Shown: positions 16,863-25,702, numbered from the stretch's first letter. The stretch: 64,000 bases of DNA from UBA10649 sp965278965 (GCA_965278965.1 OZ257127.1:1054001-1118000), one strand, 5' to 3'. The notes: a model not told the origin generated them from the letters alone. Numbers and translations are program-made.

Positions 16863-17633
16863 TCAGTACATGAGCTGTCCCCCGGACACGTTGATCACAG
16901 CCCCGGTGATGTAGCGCGCCGCATCGGACGCCAAGAAGACGACGGCCCCGCTGAGCTCGTCGGGCTCGGCGAGTCGACCGAGCGGGATCATCGAGACGAA
17001 GCCGGCCATGCTCTCCTCGGTCATGCCGCTCCACATCATCGGCGTGTTCACTCCGCCCGGCGCGACGGCGTTGACCCGTACACCAGCGGGCGCGAAGGAC
17101 CGTGCGAAGCCACGGGTCATCGAGACGATGCCGCCCTTCGTCGCGGCGTAGGCGACCGAGCCGCCGAACCCGCCGCTCCACCAGCCCTGCGACGTGAAGT
17201 TGACGATCGATCCCGCAGTGCCCTGCTTGACGAACACGTGGTAGGCCGCGCGGTTCAGGAAGAACGTGCCCTTGAGGTTCACCTCCTGCTGCAGGTCCCA
17301 GTCCGCCTCGGAGACGTCGTCCACCGAGTCGCGACGCACGAGAACGGCCGCAAGATGGGTGAGCGCGGCGAGCTCGCCGAGCTCACCGGCCTGCCGGAAG
17401 ATCTCGTCGTGCGACGCCAGGTCGCGCAGGTCGAACGCGCCACCGGCATGCCCCTCCCCCGAGAGCCCGTCGACGACCCCCGCGACAGCAGCGGCATCGA
17501 CGTCGACGGCGAACACGCGCGCACCGGCCTCGTCGAGCGCATCGCACACCGCCCGGCCGATCCCGCCGGCCGCTCCCGTCACGACCACCACGCGGCCCGC
17601 CAGGCCTGCGTCGCTGCGCCACTCCATCGTCAT
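16863..17633 (-). CDS. SDR family NAD(P)-dependent oxidoreductase (1 of 3)
   Basis: A 256-residue classical short-chain dehydrogenase. The cofactor motif TGAAGGIG is at 19-26, the catalytic Ser148 lies in NFTSQG and Tyr162/Lys166 form YAATK. The C-terminal YITGAVINVSGGQ is usual. ATG 17633 is preferred, with GGAGGG and a closer GGAG upstream; GTG 17639 is an alternative. Within a rhamnose-type island it could be a sugar 1-dehydrogenase or a keto-deoxy-acid dehydrogenase; the sequence does not decide. It has its own promoter in the divergent region shared with the VOC gene. Confidence 0.88.
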   Translation of the reverse strand: MTMEWRSDAGLAGRVVVVTGAAGGIGRAVCDALDEAGARVFAVDVDAAAVAGVVDGLSGEGHAGGAFDLRDLASHDEIFRQAGELGELAALTHLAAVLVRRDSVDDVSEADWDLQQEVNLKGTFFLNRAAYHVFVKQGTAGSIVNFTSQGWWSGGFGGSVAYAATKGGIVSMTRGFARSFAPAGVRVNAVAPGGVNTPMMWSGMTEESMAGFVSMIPLGRLAEPDELSGAVVFLASDAARYITGAVINVSGGQLMY

Positions 17634-17665
17634 CTCCACTGCCCTCCATCACGCGCCGTTGCTCG

Positions 17666-17694
17666 AGCGTAGGCGTCGATCTTGCATCCTGCAA
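17666..17694 (-). promoter_or_regulatory. Predicted promoter for the SDR gene at 16863
   Basis: On the minus strand -35 TTGCAG (17694-17689) and -10 TACGCT (17671-17666) are separated by 17 bases. The operator at 17698-17716 lies just upstream of the -35. Confidence 0.55.
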
Positions 17695-17697
17695 TCA

Positions 17698-17716
17698 GTT
17701 CCGGAAATGATTCCAG
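17698..17716 (+). promoter_or_regulatory. Predicted operator shared by the divergent SDR and VOC genes
   Basis: GTTCCGGAAATGATTCCAG is a good palindrome. It sits between the leftward SDR promoter and a rightward TTGACA at 17723-17728 that could be the -35 of the VOC gene, so one bound repressor could affect both directions. No good -10 follows the rightward -35. Confidence 0.58.
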
Positions 17717-17788
17717 TCTGCCTTGACAGGCTTGCAGGCGCAGGTCCACGATCGGTGCGCACCCACCCCCTTCTTCCTCAGGAGCACC

Positions 17789-18241
17789 ATGGCATCGGTG
17801 ACCGGCTTCTTCCACGGCGGCATCACCGTCACGGACATGGACGCGAGCCTTCCCTTCTACCGCGACGGGCTCGGCCTGGAGGTCGCGTTCGACCGGATCC
17901 TCGACGGCGACTACCTCCCCGTCGTGCTGGACCTGCCGCTGACGAACATCCGCGCCGTCTACCTGCACATCCCGGGCGGGGGGTACGTGGAGCTGCTGGA
18001 GTACCGCGGCCTGGAGCGGCTGCCGGCCGCCTCGCGACCGTGCGATCCGGGCGCCGGGCACCTGTGCCTGTACGTCGACGGCGTCGACGAGATCTGGGAG
18101 CGTCTGCAGGCCATGGGGTTCCGGAGCCGGTCCGGACACTGCGTCGACGTCACCGCCGGCCCGAACGCCGGGGCGCGGTCGATCTACATGGTCGACCCGG
18201 ACGGCTACCCGATCGAGCTCTTCCAACGCCCCTCGGCCTAG
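17789..18241 (+). CDS. VOC family (glyoxalase/bleomycin resistance-fold) protein
   Basis: A 150-residue protein with two beta-alpha-beta-beta-beta modules of the vicinal-oxygen-chelate fold. It starts FFHGGITVTDMDASLPFYRDGLGLEV, carries GAGHLCLYVDGVDEI at the second module and ends YMVDPDGYPIELFQR, the typical Glu-ligand strand. His near residue 9, His in GHLCLY and Glu in IELF are candidate metal ligands. ATG 17789 has CAGGAG 5 bases upstream. Isomerase, lyase and dioxygenase activities are all known in the family; the role here is unknown, but it is read toward rhaM. Confidence 0.82.
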   Translation: MASVTGFFHGGITVTDMDASLPFYRDGLGLEVAFDRILDGDYLPVVLDLPLTNIRAVYLHIPGGGYVELLEYRGLERLPAASRPCDPGAGHLCLYVDGVDEIWERLQAMGFRSRSGHCVDVTAGPNAGARSIYMVDPDGYPIELFQRPSA

Positions 18242-18250
18242 GAGGGTCGC

Positions 18251-18292
18251 TTCCTGGAATCGGTTCCGCCTCTCCGGCGCCGCGGCTAGGGT
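18251..18292 (+). promoter_or_regulatory. Predicted operator and -10 box for rhaM
   Basis: The operator TTCCTGGAATCGGTTCCG occupies 18251-18268. A -10 box TAGGGT is at 18287-18292, so the operator overlaps the -35 position, where no good -35 hexamer is visible. The rhaM start follows 30 bases after the -10. Confidence 0.58.
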
Positions 18293-18321
18293 GAAGGCAC
18301 CCACCGACGCAAGGAGACGCC

Positions 18322-18636
18322 ATGGAACGACTGTGCTTCACCTTCGAGATCTTCGAGGGCCAGGAGGCCGAGTACAAGCGACGCCACGACGAGATCTGGC
18401 CCGAGCTGGTCGAGGTCATCCAGCAGTCGGGGCTGAAGAACTACAGCCTCTTCCGTCGCGGGACCACGATCGTCGCGTACGTCGAGGCGCACCCCGACGC
18501 GGCGACGGCGATGGCCCACGTCGCCGCCTCCGAGCACAACACGCGTTGGGCAGAGTGGTTCACCGACGTCATCGTGAGCCTCGTCGGCGAGGACGGGGAG
18601 CTGCAGGTCCTGCAGGAGGTCTGGCACCTCGACTGA
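18322..18636 (+). CDS. rhaM: L-rhamnose mutarotase
   Basis: A 104-residue protein of the RhaM/RhaU family, which interconverts alpha and beta anomers of L-rhamnose (EC 5.1.3.32). The length equals the E. coli enzyme, and the residues known for its active site fall at the same numbers: Tyr18, His22 and Trp76 in EAEYKRRHDEIWPEL and RWAEWF. The ATG follows AAGGAG. It is monocistronic, with its own operator and -10 box and a strong terminator after it. It is the only gene in the island that points to a specific sugar, although related mutarotases also accept other 6-deoxy or L-sugars. Confidence 0.92.
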   Translation: MERLCFTFEIFEGQEAEYKRRHDEIWPELVEVIQQSGLKNYSLFRRGTTIVAYVEAHPDAATAMAHVAASEHNTRWAEWFTDVIVSLVGEDGELQVLQEVWHLD

Positions 18637-18645
18637 GCAATGGAG

Positions 18646-18685
18646 CGGGGCGGGTGGAGGGCGTCGTCGCGCTCCACCCGCCCCG
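18646..18685. terminator. Bidirectional hairpin terminator between rhaM and the amidohydrolase gene
   Basis: A perfect 14-base inverted repeat (CGGGGCGGGTGGAG at 18646-18659, complement at 18672-18685) with a 12-base loop lies between two convergent stop codons. It lacks a U-run, as is common in high-GC actinobacteria. Confidence 0.75.
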
Positions 18686-18700
18686 GTTCGAGGGCGCGGG

Positions 18701-19594
18701 CTACAGCACGCGGTAGAGGCGCTGCGCGTTCTCCGAGAGGATCTTGCGCTGCTCGGCCTCGTCGAACCGCGACACGTGGTCGCGGTAGATGTTCATGATC
18801 GGGTCGTAGCTGCTGTAGAGCCGGTCCACCGGCCAGTTCGAGCCGATGATGCAGTTGTCCGGACCGAAGGTGTCCAGGCAGGCATCGATCCACCGCGCCA
18901 GCGACTGCGGGGTGAACCGCGGGTCCGTCATCGCCAGGCCGGAGATCTTGCACGTGACGTTCGGAGCCTTGGCCAGCTCCTGCAGGCCGCCGAGCCAGTT
19001 CGCGTAGTACTCGTCGTCCCGCTGTCGGGGGAACCCGATGTGCTCGAGGACGACAGGCAGCTCCGGGTGACGATCGGCCATCTTGCGGGCCTCCGCCATA
19101 TTGGTCCACTCGCAGTCCATGTCGAGGACGAGGCCGCGCGCGGCCATGTCCGCCAGCGACTTCTCGCGCCGGTCGGTCGTCTCCTTGGCCGCCAGCGCCG
19201 GCTCGAGCGAGAAGTCGCGCAGGCCGACGAAGTGCGGGGACGCATCGCACTGTCGGGCGATCATCTCGGACGCGTCATCGCGGCCCAGGTCGACGTCACC
19301 CACGATGGAGAAGGGCAGGGGCGAGTCCTGGCGCATCCGGTGGAGCCACTTCGTCTCGAGGACCGGGTCCTCCGACCCGATGGCGGCCTGCACGTGGACG
19401 AAGCCGGCGACGTCGGCGAACCGGGACTCGGCGTAGTACGCGTCCACCTCGTAGGACAGCATCTTGATCGCGTCGATGTTGCCGATGATCGGGTGGTCGA
19501 CGTCGTCGGCGATCCACACCCACTTCAGACCGGGGTCCGGGTTGCGCCGGTTCCAGAAGTGGACGTGGGTGTCGATGATCGGGAGTCGCGTCAT
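18701..19594 (-). CDS. Amidohydrolase family protein, probable sugar lactonase
   Basis: A 297-residue amidohydrolase_2 (COG3618-like) protein. The metal motif DTHVHFW is at the N-terminus, and HIGFPRQ and GSNWPVDRLY follow later in the usual order. Characterised relatives include L-fucono-1,5-lactonase and L-rhamnono-1,4-lactonase, which open sugar lactones to aldonic acids. The setting (rhamnose mutarotase, SDR dehydrogenases and enolase-family dehydratases) fits a lactonase in a non-phosphorylating route. It is fourth in the operon behind the second ABC importer, with a GGAAGGGA ribosome binding site. Confidence 0.82.
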   Translation of the reverse strand: MTRLPIIDTHVHFWNRRNPDPGLKWVWIADDVDHPIIGNIDAIKMLSYEVDAYYAESRFADVAGFVHVQAAIGSEDPVLETKWLHRMRQDSPLPFSIVGDVDLGRDDASEMIARQCDASPHFVGLRDFSLEPALAAKETTDRREKSLADMAARGLVLDMDCEWTNMAEARKMADRHPELPVVLEHIGFPRQRDDEYYANWLGGLQELAKAPNVTCKISGLAMTDPRFTPQSLARWIDACLDTFGPDNCIIGSNWPVDRLYSSYDPIMNIYRDHVSRFDEAEQRKILSENAQRLYRVL

Positions 19595-19627
19595 GGGGTC
19601 CCTTCCTGTTCGTCGTGTGCGGTGGTA

Positions 19628-20623
19628 CTAGTTGTCCTCGGTGACCCGCAGGCGGAGCTGGTCGAAGCCGACGGCTGCGAGGAGCAGGACGCCGCGGGCG
19701 ACGGTCTGCCAGAACGAGTCAAGGTTCATCAAGGTCATGCCGTTGTTCAGCACGCCCAGGATGATGACGGCGATGAAGGTCCCGAGGATCGTGCCGCGAC
19801 CTCCGGCCAGGCTCGCGCCGCCGAGGATGACGGCCGTGACGACCGACAGCTCGAGTCCGGTCGCGGCCTGCGGGGATGCCGCACCGAGCTGGGACACGAG
19901 GACCAGGCCGGCGAGGACGACCGCGGCCGCCGAGAGGATGAACCCGAAGAAGATCGCGGTCCGCGTGCTGATGCCGGCGAGCCGGGCCGCCGCGGCGTTG
20001 GCGCCGATCGCGTACATGCTGCGACCGAAGACGGTGAACCGCATGACCAGCGCCATGAGGATCATCACGGCGATGAACAAGAACACCGGCAGCGGGATCT
20101 CCAGCAGCGGCCGCGAGTTCCCCAGGGTGTCGAACCCGTCGAGGATGATCGTCTGCCCGCCGGCGACGATCTGGCCCAGCCCGCGCAGGATCGCCAGCAT
20201 CGCCAGGGTCGTGATGAACGCGTTGATGCGGAACACGGTTACGCAGACACCGTTCACGATCCCGATCGCGGCCCCGGCCAGGATCGACAGGAGGATGCCC
20301 TGCCAGATGCCGTAGTTGAGAGCGGCCGTCGCCATGACAACGCCGATGAACGCGGCCCCCGACCCGACCGATAGGTCGAACTGGCCGGCGACGAGCAGCA
20401 GCGTGGCCGGCGCCGCGACGATGCCGATCACGGCGGCGCTGAAGAGGACGTTGATCAGGTTGTCGCGGGTGAGGAAGAACTCCGACCGCGTCGTGAAGAA
20501 CGCCATGAGCAGGACGAGCACGGCTGCGAGCGCTGCCGTCTCGGGCAGCCGGCGCCGGCGACGGGGCGGGGGCGGACCGCCCGAGAACTCCATCGCGCTG
20601 GGCACCTGATCCACGCTGCTCAC
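19628..20623 (-). CDS. Sugar ABC transporter permease (second CUT2 importer)
   Basis: A 331-residue membrane protein with about ten hydrophobic helices, the channel of the second importer. The RbsC-family motif is present as AGQFDLSVGSGAAF, and ILGGASLAGGRGTILG lies near the C-terminus. The N-terminus is proline- and arginine-rich (GGPPPPRRRRRLP). GTG 20623 has AGGAGG 5 bases upstream, within the last codons of the ATPase gene, whose stop is one base before this start. Confidence 0.9.
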   Translation of the reverse strand: MSSVDQVPSAMEFSGGPPPPRRRRRLPETAALAAVLVLLMAFFTTRSEFFLTRDNLINVLFSAAVIGIVAAPATLLLVAGQFDLSVGSGAAFIGVVMATAALNYGIWQGILLSILAGAAIGIVNGVCVTVFRINAFITTLAMLAILRGLGQIVAGGQTIILDGFDTLGNSRPLLEIPLPVFLFIAVMILMALVMRFTVFGRSMYAIGANAAAARLAGISTRTAIFFGFILSAAAVVLAGLVLVSQLGAASPQAATGLELSVVTAVILGGASLAGGRGTILGTFIAVIILGVLNNGMTLMNLDSFWQTVARGVLLLAAVGFDQLRLRVTEDN

Positions 20624-20624
20624 A

Positions 20625-22148
20625 TCATCCTCCTGAGGCCGCGATGAGGTTCGCGGTCGTCACGTCGTCGTTGTGGAACTCTCCGACTACCTCGCCACGG
20701 GCCATGACGAGGACGCGGTCGGCCACTTGGACCGCCTCCTCGTAGTCCGAGGTCACGACCAAGATCGCCTTGCCGGCCGCGGCGAGGGACCGGAGCGAGG
20801 CGTAGATGTCCTCGCGAGCGCCCACGTCGACGCCACGGGTGGGCTCGGCCAGCACGAGCGGGTCGGATCCCCGCTCGAGCCAGCGGCCGATCATCACCTT
20901 CTGCTGGTTCCCGCCCGAGAGGCCGCTGATCGGCAACGTCTCCGGACGGTTCGCCTTCACCTTCAGCACGTCGGACCAGCGCTCGTAGGCCTCACCCTCG
21001 ATGCCTTTCGTCATGAAGACGCGCGCCTTCGCCAGCCTCGGCCATGACGCCGCCGCGAGGTTCTCGACCACCGGCCGGATCATGAGCAGGCCCTCGCGCT
21101 TACGGTCGGGCGGGAGGTAGCCGACGCCGTGGTCGATCGCCTGCCCCGGGCCCGGTAGCTGGACCGGCTCGCCTGCGATCGCGAGCGTGCCGCTCGTTGG
21201 TCGTCGCAGTCCGAAGCACAGCTCGGCGAGCTGGCTCGTCCCGCTGCCGAGCTTGCCGTAGACGCACACGACCTCTCCACGACGGACCTTCATCGAGACG
21301 TTGCGTACTTGGTCCGCGACACTCACGTCGGTGAGCTCGATCATCGTGGGACCGAGGTCGGACTCATCGACCGGCACGGGCCGCTGGACACTGCCGATGT
21401 CGCGCCCGACCATGGCCTGGACCATCTGCCGTCGGTCTATCGCCGACGTGTCGTCCATCAGCGCCACGCTGCCGTTGCGCAGCACCATGACGCGGTCGGA
21501 GAGCTCAGTGACCTCGTCCAGCCGGTGGGTGATGTAGATGATGCAGACGCCGCGGTCGCGCAGGCGCCGCACCCACTCGAAGAGCTTGTGCACCTCCTGC
21601 TGCGAAAGGGCGGCGGTCGGCTCGTCGAGGATCAGCACCCGCGCCTGGTCCGCAAGGGCACGCGCGATCTCGACGATCTGCCGCTCGCCGACGCGGAGGG
21701 TGCCGACGATGGCCGTCGGTGAGATCGAGACGCCCATCGTGTCGAGGACGTCGCTCGCGCGGCGTTGGAGCGCCCGCCAGCTCACGACACCACGCCGCGT
21801 AGGCCAGCGTCCCAGGCTGATGTTCTCCGCCACCGTCAAGGTGCCGGCGTCCTGGAACTCCTGGCTGATCATGCGGACGCCGAGGCGCCGCGCTGAGGAG
21901 GGCGTCAAGGACGTGCTCACGTCGTCGTCGATCTCGATGGTCCCGTTGTCCGGCGTGTAGTCGCCGGCGAGGATCTTCACCAGCGTCGACTTGCCGGCGC
22001 CGTTCTCGCCCAGGAGGGCGAGGATCGAGCCGCCGGAGGCGTCGAGGTCCACACCGTGGAGGACCTCGACGCCACCGAACGACTTGCGGATGCCGCGCAT
22101 CCTGAGGGAGACAGGGTCACCCGATCGAGTCTCGACATCCGCGCTCAT
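20625..22148 (-). CDS. Sugar ABC transporter ATP-binding protein (second CUT2 importer, double domain)
   Basis: A 507-residue fused double ATPase. Domain 1 has Walker A GENGAGKST, signature LRVGERQIVEIARAL and Walker B LILDEPTAAL. Domain 2 has the usual degenerate Walker A region (GKLGSGTSQL), the canonical LSGGNQQKV and LVLAEPTRGVDVG. Unlike the ATPase at 2466, its first-domain signature is the normal RbsA/MglA form. It lies 9 bases after the binding-protein gene and one base before the permease start. Confidence 0.92.
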   Translation of the reverse strand: MSADVETRSGDPVSLRMRGIRKSFGGVEVLHGVDLDASGGSILALLGENGAGKSTLVKILAGDYTPDNGTIEIDDDVSTSLTPSSARRLGVRMISQEFQDAGTLTVAENISLGRWPTRRGVVSWRALQRRASDVLDTMGVSISPTAIVGTLRVGERQIVEIARALADQARVLILDEPTAALSQQEVHKLFEWVRRLRDRGVCIIYITHRLDEVTELSDRVMVLRNGSVALMDDTSAIDRRQMVQAMVGRDIGSVQRPVPVDESDLGPTMIELTDVSVADQVRNVSMKVRRGEVVCVYGKLGSGTSQLAELCFGLRRPTSGTLAIAGEPVQLPGPGQAIDHGVGYLPPDRKREGLLMIRPVVENLAAASWPRLAKARVFMTKGIEGEAYERWSDVLKVKANRPETLPISGLSGGNQQKVMIGRWLERGSDPLVLAEPTRGVDVGAREDIYASLRSLAAAGKAILVVTSDYEEAVQVADRVLVMARGEVVGEFHNDDVTTANLIAASGG

Positions 22149-22157
22149 GCAGTGAAC

Positions 22158-23255
22158 CTACTGGGGGTAGATCTGGTCGATGTTGTCCTTGTTCACGGCC
22201 TCGTGCTTGGTCAGCAGGTCGCCGGGATCCTCACCATTGATCAGCTTGATGATCGCCGGGATGGCCGTGTCGCCGTAGCGCTCCGGGAAGTAGGCGGAGT
22301 CGCCGACCCAGTGCTCGTTCGTGCGGATGTTCTCCCACGACGTCGGGTCAGCGCCCTGGCTGATCAGCCAGATGTCGTCCAGGCGGTTGGCCGCCTTGGC
22401 CGCCGCGATGACGCCCAGGCCGGTGTCGTCGTTGATCGAGGACACCGCGATGTTGGTCTTGCCCTGGAGAGCGGTCAGCGTGTCGGCGAAGGCCGCGCGG
22501 CCATCGTCGGTAGTGCTGCCGAGGTTCACCGCGCGCAGCTTGTCGGCCGGGATGGGACCGCAGACCTTCTCGAAGCCCGTGACCACGCCGTCGGCGCGCG
22601 CCTTGGTGACCTCGCCGGCAGCCGGCTGCTCACCCTTGACGAAGGCGTCGTACTCGCAGTTGAACTTCTCCTTGTAGAAGTTGCCGAGCGCCTCACCAGC
22701 GACCTCGCCGGCGAGCGTGTTGTTCGCGCCCATGAAGGCCTTCTCGCAGGGACGCTGGTGGATGTCGATGCCGATGACGGGCACATCCGGTCCGGCCTCG
22801 CAGATCTGCTTGGCGGCCTTCTCGTCGAGCTGGAAGTTCAAGATGCCCTGGACGCCCTGCGTCTTGAAGGTCCGCGCGCAGTCGAGCGCCTTGGCCGGGT
22901 CGAGCTGCGAGTCGCAGAACAGCAGGTCGGCGCCGGCTGTCGTGGCCGCGGCCTTGATGCTGTCCGACACGAGCTTGACGAAGGGCAGCGCGTCGCCCAG
23001 CGAGATGTAGCCGATCTTCATGCCCGCACCGCTACCGGGGACGACGCCTTCGGCAGCGGCCGTGGCGGTCGCCTCGGCCGACTCCATCGGCGCGGCGGAG
23101 GACTCCATCGGCGCTGCCGAGGAGGCCGCCGGGGCCTCGCTGGACGCGGCCGACGAGGATGAGTCGCTGGAGCTGCTGCTGCACGCGGCGAGCAGCACCA
23201 GCGACAGGGCGCCGAATCCGGCGACCCCGAGCTTCCGTGTTCTCTGCAAATCCAT
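22158..23255 (-). CDS. Sugar-binding lipoprotein of the second CUT2 importer
   Basis: A 365-residue secreted lipoprotein with lipobox LLAAC (Cys25), a Ser/Ala linker containing two tandem ESSAAPM-like repeats, and a type I periplasmic-binding fold (KIGYISLGDALPFVK, VPVIGIDIHQR, AVSSINDDTGLG). ATG 23255 with AGAGAGG upstream is preferred; an upstream extension to 23333 would cover the promoter. It has little similarity to the binding protein at 5121, so the two importers probably carry different ligands. It heads the operon binding protein, ATPase, permease, lactonase. Confidence 0.9.
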   Translation of the reverse strand: MDLQRTRKLGVAGFGALSLVLLAACSSSSSDSSSSAASSEAPAASSAAPMESSAAPMESAEATATAAAEGVVPGSGAGMKIGYISLGDALPFVKLVSDSIKAAATTAGADLLFCDSQLDPAKALDCARTFKTQGVQGILNFQLDEKAAKQICEAGPDVPVIGIDIHQRPCEKAFMGANNTLAGEVAGEALGNFYKEKFNCEYDAFVKGEQPAAGEVTKARADGVVTGFEKVCGPIPADKLRAVNLGSTTDDGRAAFADTLTALQGKTNIAVSSINDDTGLGVIAAAKAANRLDDIWLISQGADPTSWENIRTNEHWVGDSAYFPERYGDTAIPAIIKLINGEDPGDLLTKHEAVNKDNIDQIYPQ

Positions 23256-23274
23256 GACCGACCTCTCTGGATGC

Positions 23275-23333
23275 GTTTCTGGAACCCTTTCCAGAACTAG
23301 CGTAACTATCGGATGCGCACACGGCCGTGTCAA
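23275..23333 (-). promoter_or_regulatory. Promoter and operator of the second ABC importer operon
   Basis: On the minus strand -35 TTGACA (23333-23328) and -10 GATAGT (23310-23305) have a 17-base spacer. The operator TTCTGGAACCCTTTCCAGAA (23277-23296) lies just downstream, over the initial transcribed region. The repeat TTCTGGAA/TTCCAGAA is the most perfect palindrome of the set. Confidence 0.7.
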
Positions 23334-23414
23334 GCGATGTGGGCAGACCGCAGCCGTTCCGTTATGAACGGCCGGCGGGGTGCGAACGCCCGCCGGCCGC
23401 CCACCACTTCTGGC

Positions 23415-24536
23415 TCAGCCGCTGCCGGGCATCGCGACGGTGACCTCACCGAGCGACGGCGATCCGAGGGCCACCGAGCCGAACACCTCGGGCTTGGTAC
23501 GGCCGACCCGCTCGTAGTACTCGGCCGGCACATTCGTCGGGTCCTTGAACATCTGCCACTGGCACTTCACCGGCTTGCCATCGGAGTCCGGCACGCCGTA
23601 CCGCGGCGGGTCGACGACGCGCACCGGGTAGCCGAAGCGGTCCATCGGCAGCTCCTCCATGAGCCGGATGCAGTGGGTGCAGTAGTGGCACACACCGGTC
23701 TGGAAGTGGTTCCACGGATGCGGCTCGGCGGAGACGGTCCAGTTGTACGGGGCCTCCATGCGCGGCGGCGTGCCCTCGATCAGGTCCCCGCGCACGGTCC
23801 GACCACCGGAGCCGCAGGGGTCGAACCGGAGGATGTACCGGTCGTCGGTCTCGATCAGCTCGAAGTCGCCGGTCCGCTCGGGCCCGACGAGGTGTCCGCG
23901 CATCGCCTCGCACGCCACGAGCATCAAGGTGTCGAGGGCATCGGCCCACTTGCTCTTATCGATGTCGAACTTCTCGTACCGCCAGATGAACAGCGGCAGG
24001 ATCACGCGGTCCCACATGCGCCCGATCGACTCCTCGCCGAGGCGCTCGACGATCGCGCTCATGAGGCCGTAGGTGTGGTCGACGTCGCGGTCGTGGCAAC
24101 GGCGCCAGGTCTCCTTGAGCTCGATGAGCAGCGCGTGGGCCCGGGCGGCCTCGTGCAGGTGCATCGCCTTCAGGAGCTCCTCACCCTGGGTGCGCACCTT
24201 GTGCCACTGGAGTGCGGCGTCCCACGGCTGGCCTTCGGGGAGGTCGAGCTTCGCCACGATCGCGCGGTCGATCGCTGCCAGCTCCTCGGCCTCGATCCCG
24301 TTCTCGCGCAGGAACGCACGCAGGTCCGGCACCCACTGCCGGTAGATCCCGTAGCAGACGCTCGCCTCGTCGACGAAGTACGCCGCGAGCTCGGCGCCGA
24401 ACTCCCAGTCCTCGGCGTCGATGGCGTCCGAGATCTTGGAGTACGTCGAGATGCGCTGGTCATCCCAGGAGCCCAGCCGTACCCGGCGGCCGATCGAGCC
24501 CAGGTACTCGATGGTCGTGCTGCCTTCAGTCGTCAT
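23415..24536 (-). CDS. Unidentified protein with a CxxCxxC motif
   Basis: A 373-residue soluble protein that I do not recognise. It is mostly helical up to about residue 220. The C-terminal part is rich in Cys, His and aromatic residues: FDPCGSGGR (Cys241), HPWNHFQTGVCHYCTHC (His273, His277, Cys283, Cys286, Cys289) and VKCQW (Cys325). These could bind zinc or an iron-sulfur cluster. No signal peptide or membrane segment is seen. ATG 24536 overlaps the stop of the upstream Gfo/Idh/MocA gene by 11 bases, so the two are co-translated and probably share a pathway step. It may be a redox or metal-dependent enzyme; this is inference only. Confidence 0.8.
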   Translation of the reverse strand: MTTEGSTTIEYLGSIGRRVRLGSWDDQRISTYSKISDAIDAEDWEFGAELAAYFVDEASVCYGIYRQWVPDLRAFLRENGIEAEELAAIDRAIVAKLDLPEGQPWDAALQWHKVRTQGEELLKAMHLHEAARAHALLIELKETWRRCHDRDVDHTYGLMSAIVERLGEESIGRMWDRVILPLFIWRYEKFDIDKSKWADALDTLMLVACEAMRGHLVGPERTGDFELIETDDRYILRFDPCGSGGRTVRGDLIEGTPPRMEAPYNWTVSAEPHPWNHFQTGVCHYCTHCIRLMEELPMDRFGYPVRVVDPPRYGVPDSDGKPVKCQWQMFKDPTNVPAEYYERVGRTKPEVFGSVALGSPSLGEVTVAMPGSG

Positions 24537-25626
24537 GTGCGGATCCGTCTCCTTGTTCGTTCGCGGATGATTCCGTGCGTCGTGACTCCAGCCGCCCCGA
24601 GCGGGCGCTGCGATAGGCGATGTCCAGGACCTCGACGGTCCGGGCGCCGAGCTCTCCGGGCGAGGCGTTCTCGAACGGCTCGCCCCGACCCGCGGCGATG
24701 ACCGCGTCGATCGGGCCGACGCAGTCCTGGCGACCTGAGCCCTCGGCCAGGTCCGCGGCTCGGTCGTGGCCCGCCCGGTAGTGCCATGCCGCCTCGCGCT
24801 CGGTGTCGACCATGATCTGGCCCTCGCTGCCGATCGCCCGGACCTCGAGCGCGTGCGAGTAGCGGCTGGCACCGAGGTGCGACGAGCCACCGGACAGGAC
24901 GCCGATGGCACCGTTGTCGAACCGCATCGTCATCGCGTCGTGGAGCTCGACGGGCGCGTCGAGCGGCGCGGACATGAGTGCGAGGCCCGTGTCAACGCGG
25001 GCGCCCGTCAGCCAGAGCGCGAGGCCGAGCGCGTGCGAGAGCTGCGCCTGCCCGTAGCCGCCCCCCGAGACCGTCGGGTCCGTCCACGTCCGCGGCTCCG
25101 GCACCGCGTGGGCGGAGGCGCCTGGGTAGGCGCCGGTGTTCGAGAGCAGCTCGCGCGTGACCGAGGACATCGTGATGCTCATCTGCTCGAGCTCGCCGAT
25201 GCCGCCGTCCTCCATGAAGCGCTTGGCCGCCTGGGCGACCTGCTGGTAGTTCCACCCGAAGGCGACGACGAGGTGTCGGTCGCACCGGTCCGCTGTGGCC
25301 ACGAGGTCCCACGCGTCGCCCGGGTCGACCGTGAACGGCTTCTCGCACATGACGTGGGCGCCGGACTCGAGGGCGGCCTTCGCGTGCTCGTGATGCAGGG
25401 CGGACGGACTTCCGACGACGCAGACGTCGACGCCGGCATCGAGCACGTCGCGGTAGTCCTCGGACGCCACGGCGAACCCGAACTCGTCCTTCACCCAGGC
25501 GAGCAGCTCGGGGCCCTTCCGGGAGACGCCGACGAGCTCGACCTCGGAGTGACGGGCGAGGTTCGGCAGGTGGCTGGAGATCGTCCAGCTGCCGGCGCCG
25601 ATCACGCCGACCCGGATCCTGCCCAC
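24526..25626 (-). CDS. Gfo/Idh/MocA family oxidoreductase (copy 2 of 3)
   Basis: A 366-residue NAD(P)-dependent oxidoreductase closely related to the copies at 8905 and 32299. It has IRVGVIGAGSW, HVMCEKPFTV, GGGYGQAQLSHALGLALWLTGAR and ELGARTVEVLDIAYRSA. Its C-terminal tail is about 15 residues longer. GTG 25626 aligns with the starts of the other copies (xxIRVGVIG) and has AGGTGGAG just upstream; GTG 25635 is an alternative. It forms a two-gene operon with the CxxCxxC protein, under an operator at 25703-25722. Confidence 0.86.
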   Translation of the reverse strand: MGRIRVGVIGAGSWTISSHLPNLARHSEVELVGVSRKGPELLAWVKDEFGFAVASEDYRDVLDAGVDVCVVGSPSALHHEHAKAALESGAHVMCEKPFTVDPGDAWDLVATADRCDRHLVVAFGWNYQQVAQAAKRFMEDGGIGELEQMSITMSSVTRELLSNTGAYPGASAHAVPEPRTWTDPTVSGGGYGQAQLSHALGLALWLTGARVDTGLALMSAPLDAPVELHDAMTMRFDNGAIGVLSGGSSHLGASRYSHALEVRAIGSEGQIMVDTEREAAWHYRAGHDRAADLAEGSGRQDCVGPIDAVIAAGRGEPFENASPGELGARTVEVLDIAYRSARSGRLESRRTESSANEQGDGSAHDD

Positions 25627-25702
25627 CGACTCCACCTGCCGTCCGCTAGTGACGTGAGTGCTTCGACACGCGATCCCGGGCCGGTAGCGCGATGCGCCCG
25701 TG

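Noticed and set aside
15622..17181. A longer enolase-family protein starting upstream of 16812
   Set aside because: It would include the promoter, the operator and part of the antisense SDR gene. GTG 16758 has a proper ribosome binding site and matches the paralogue length.
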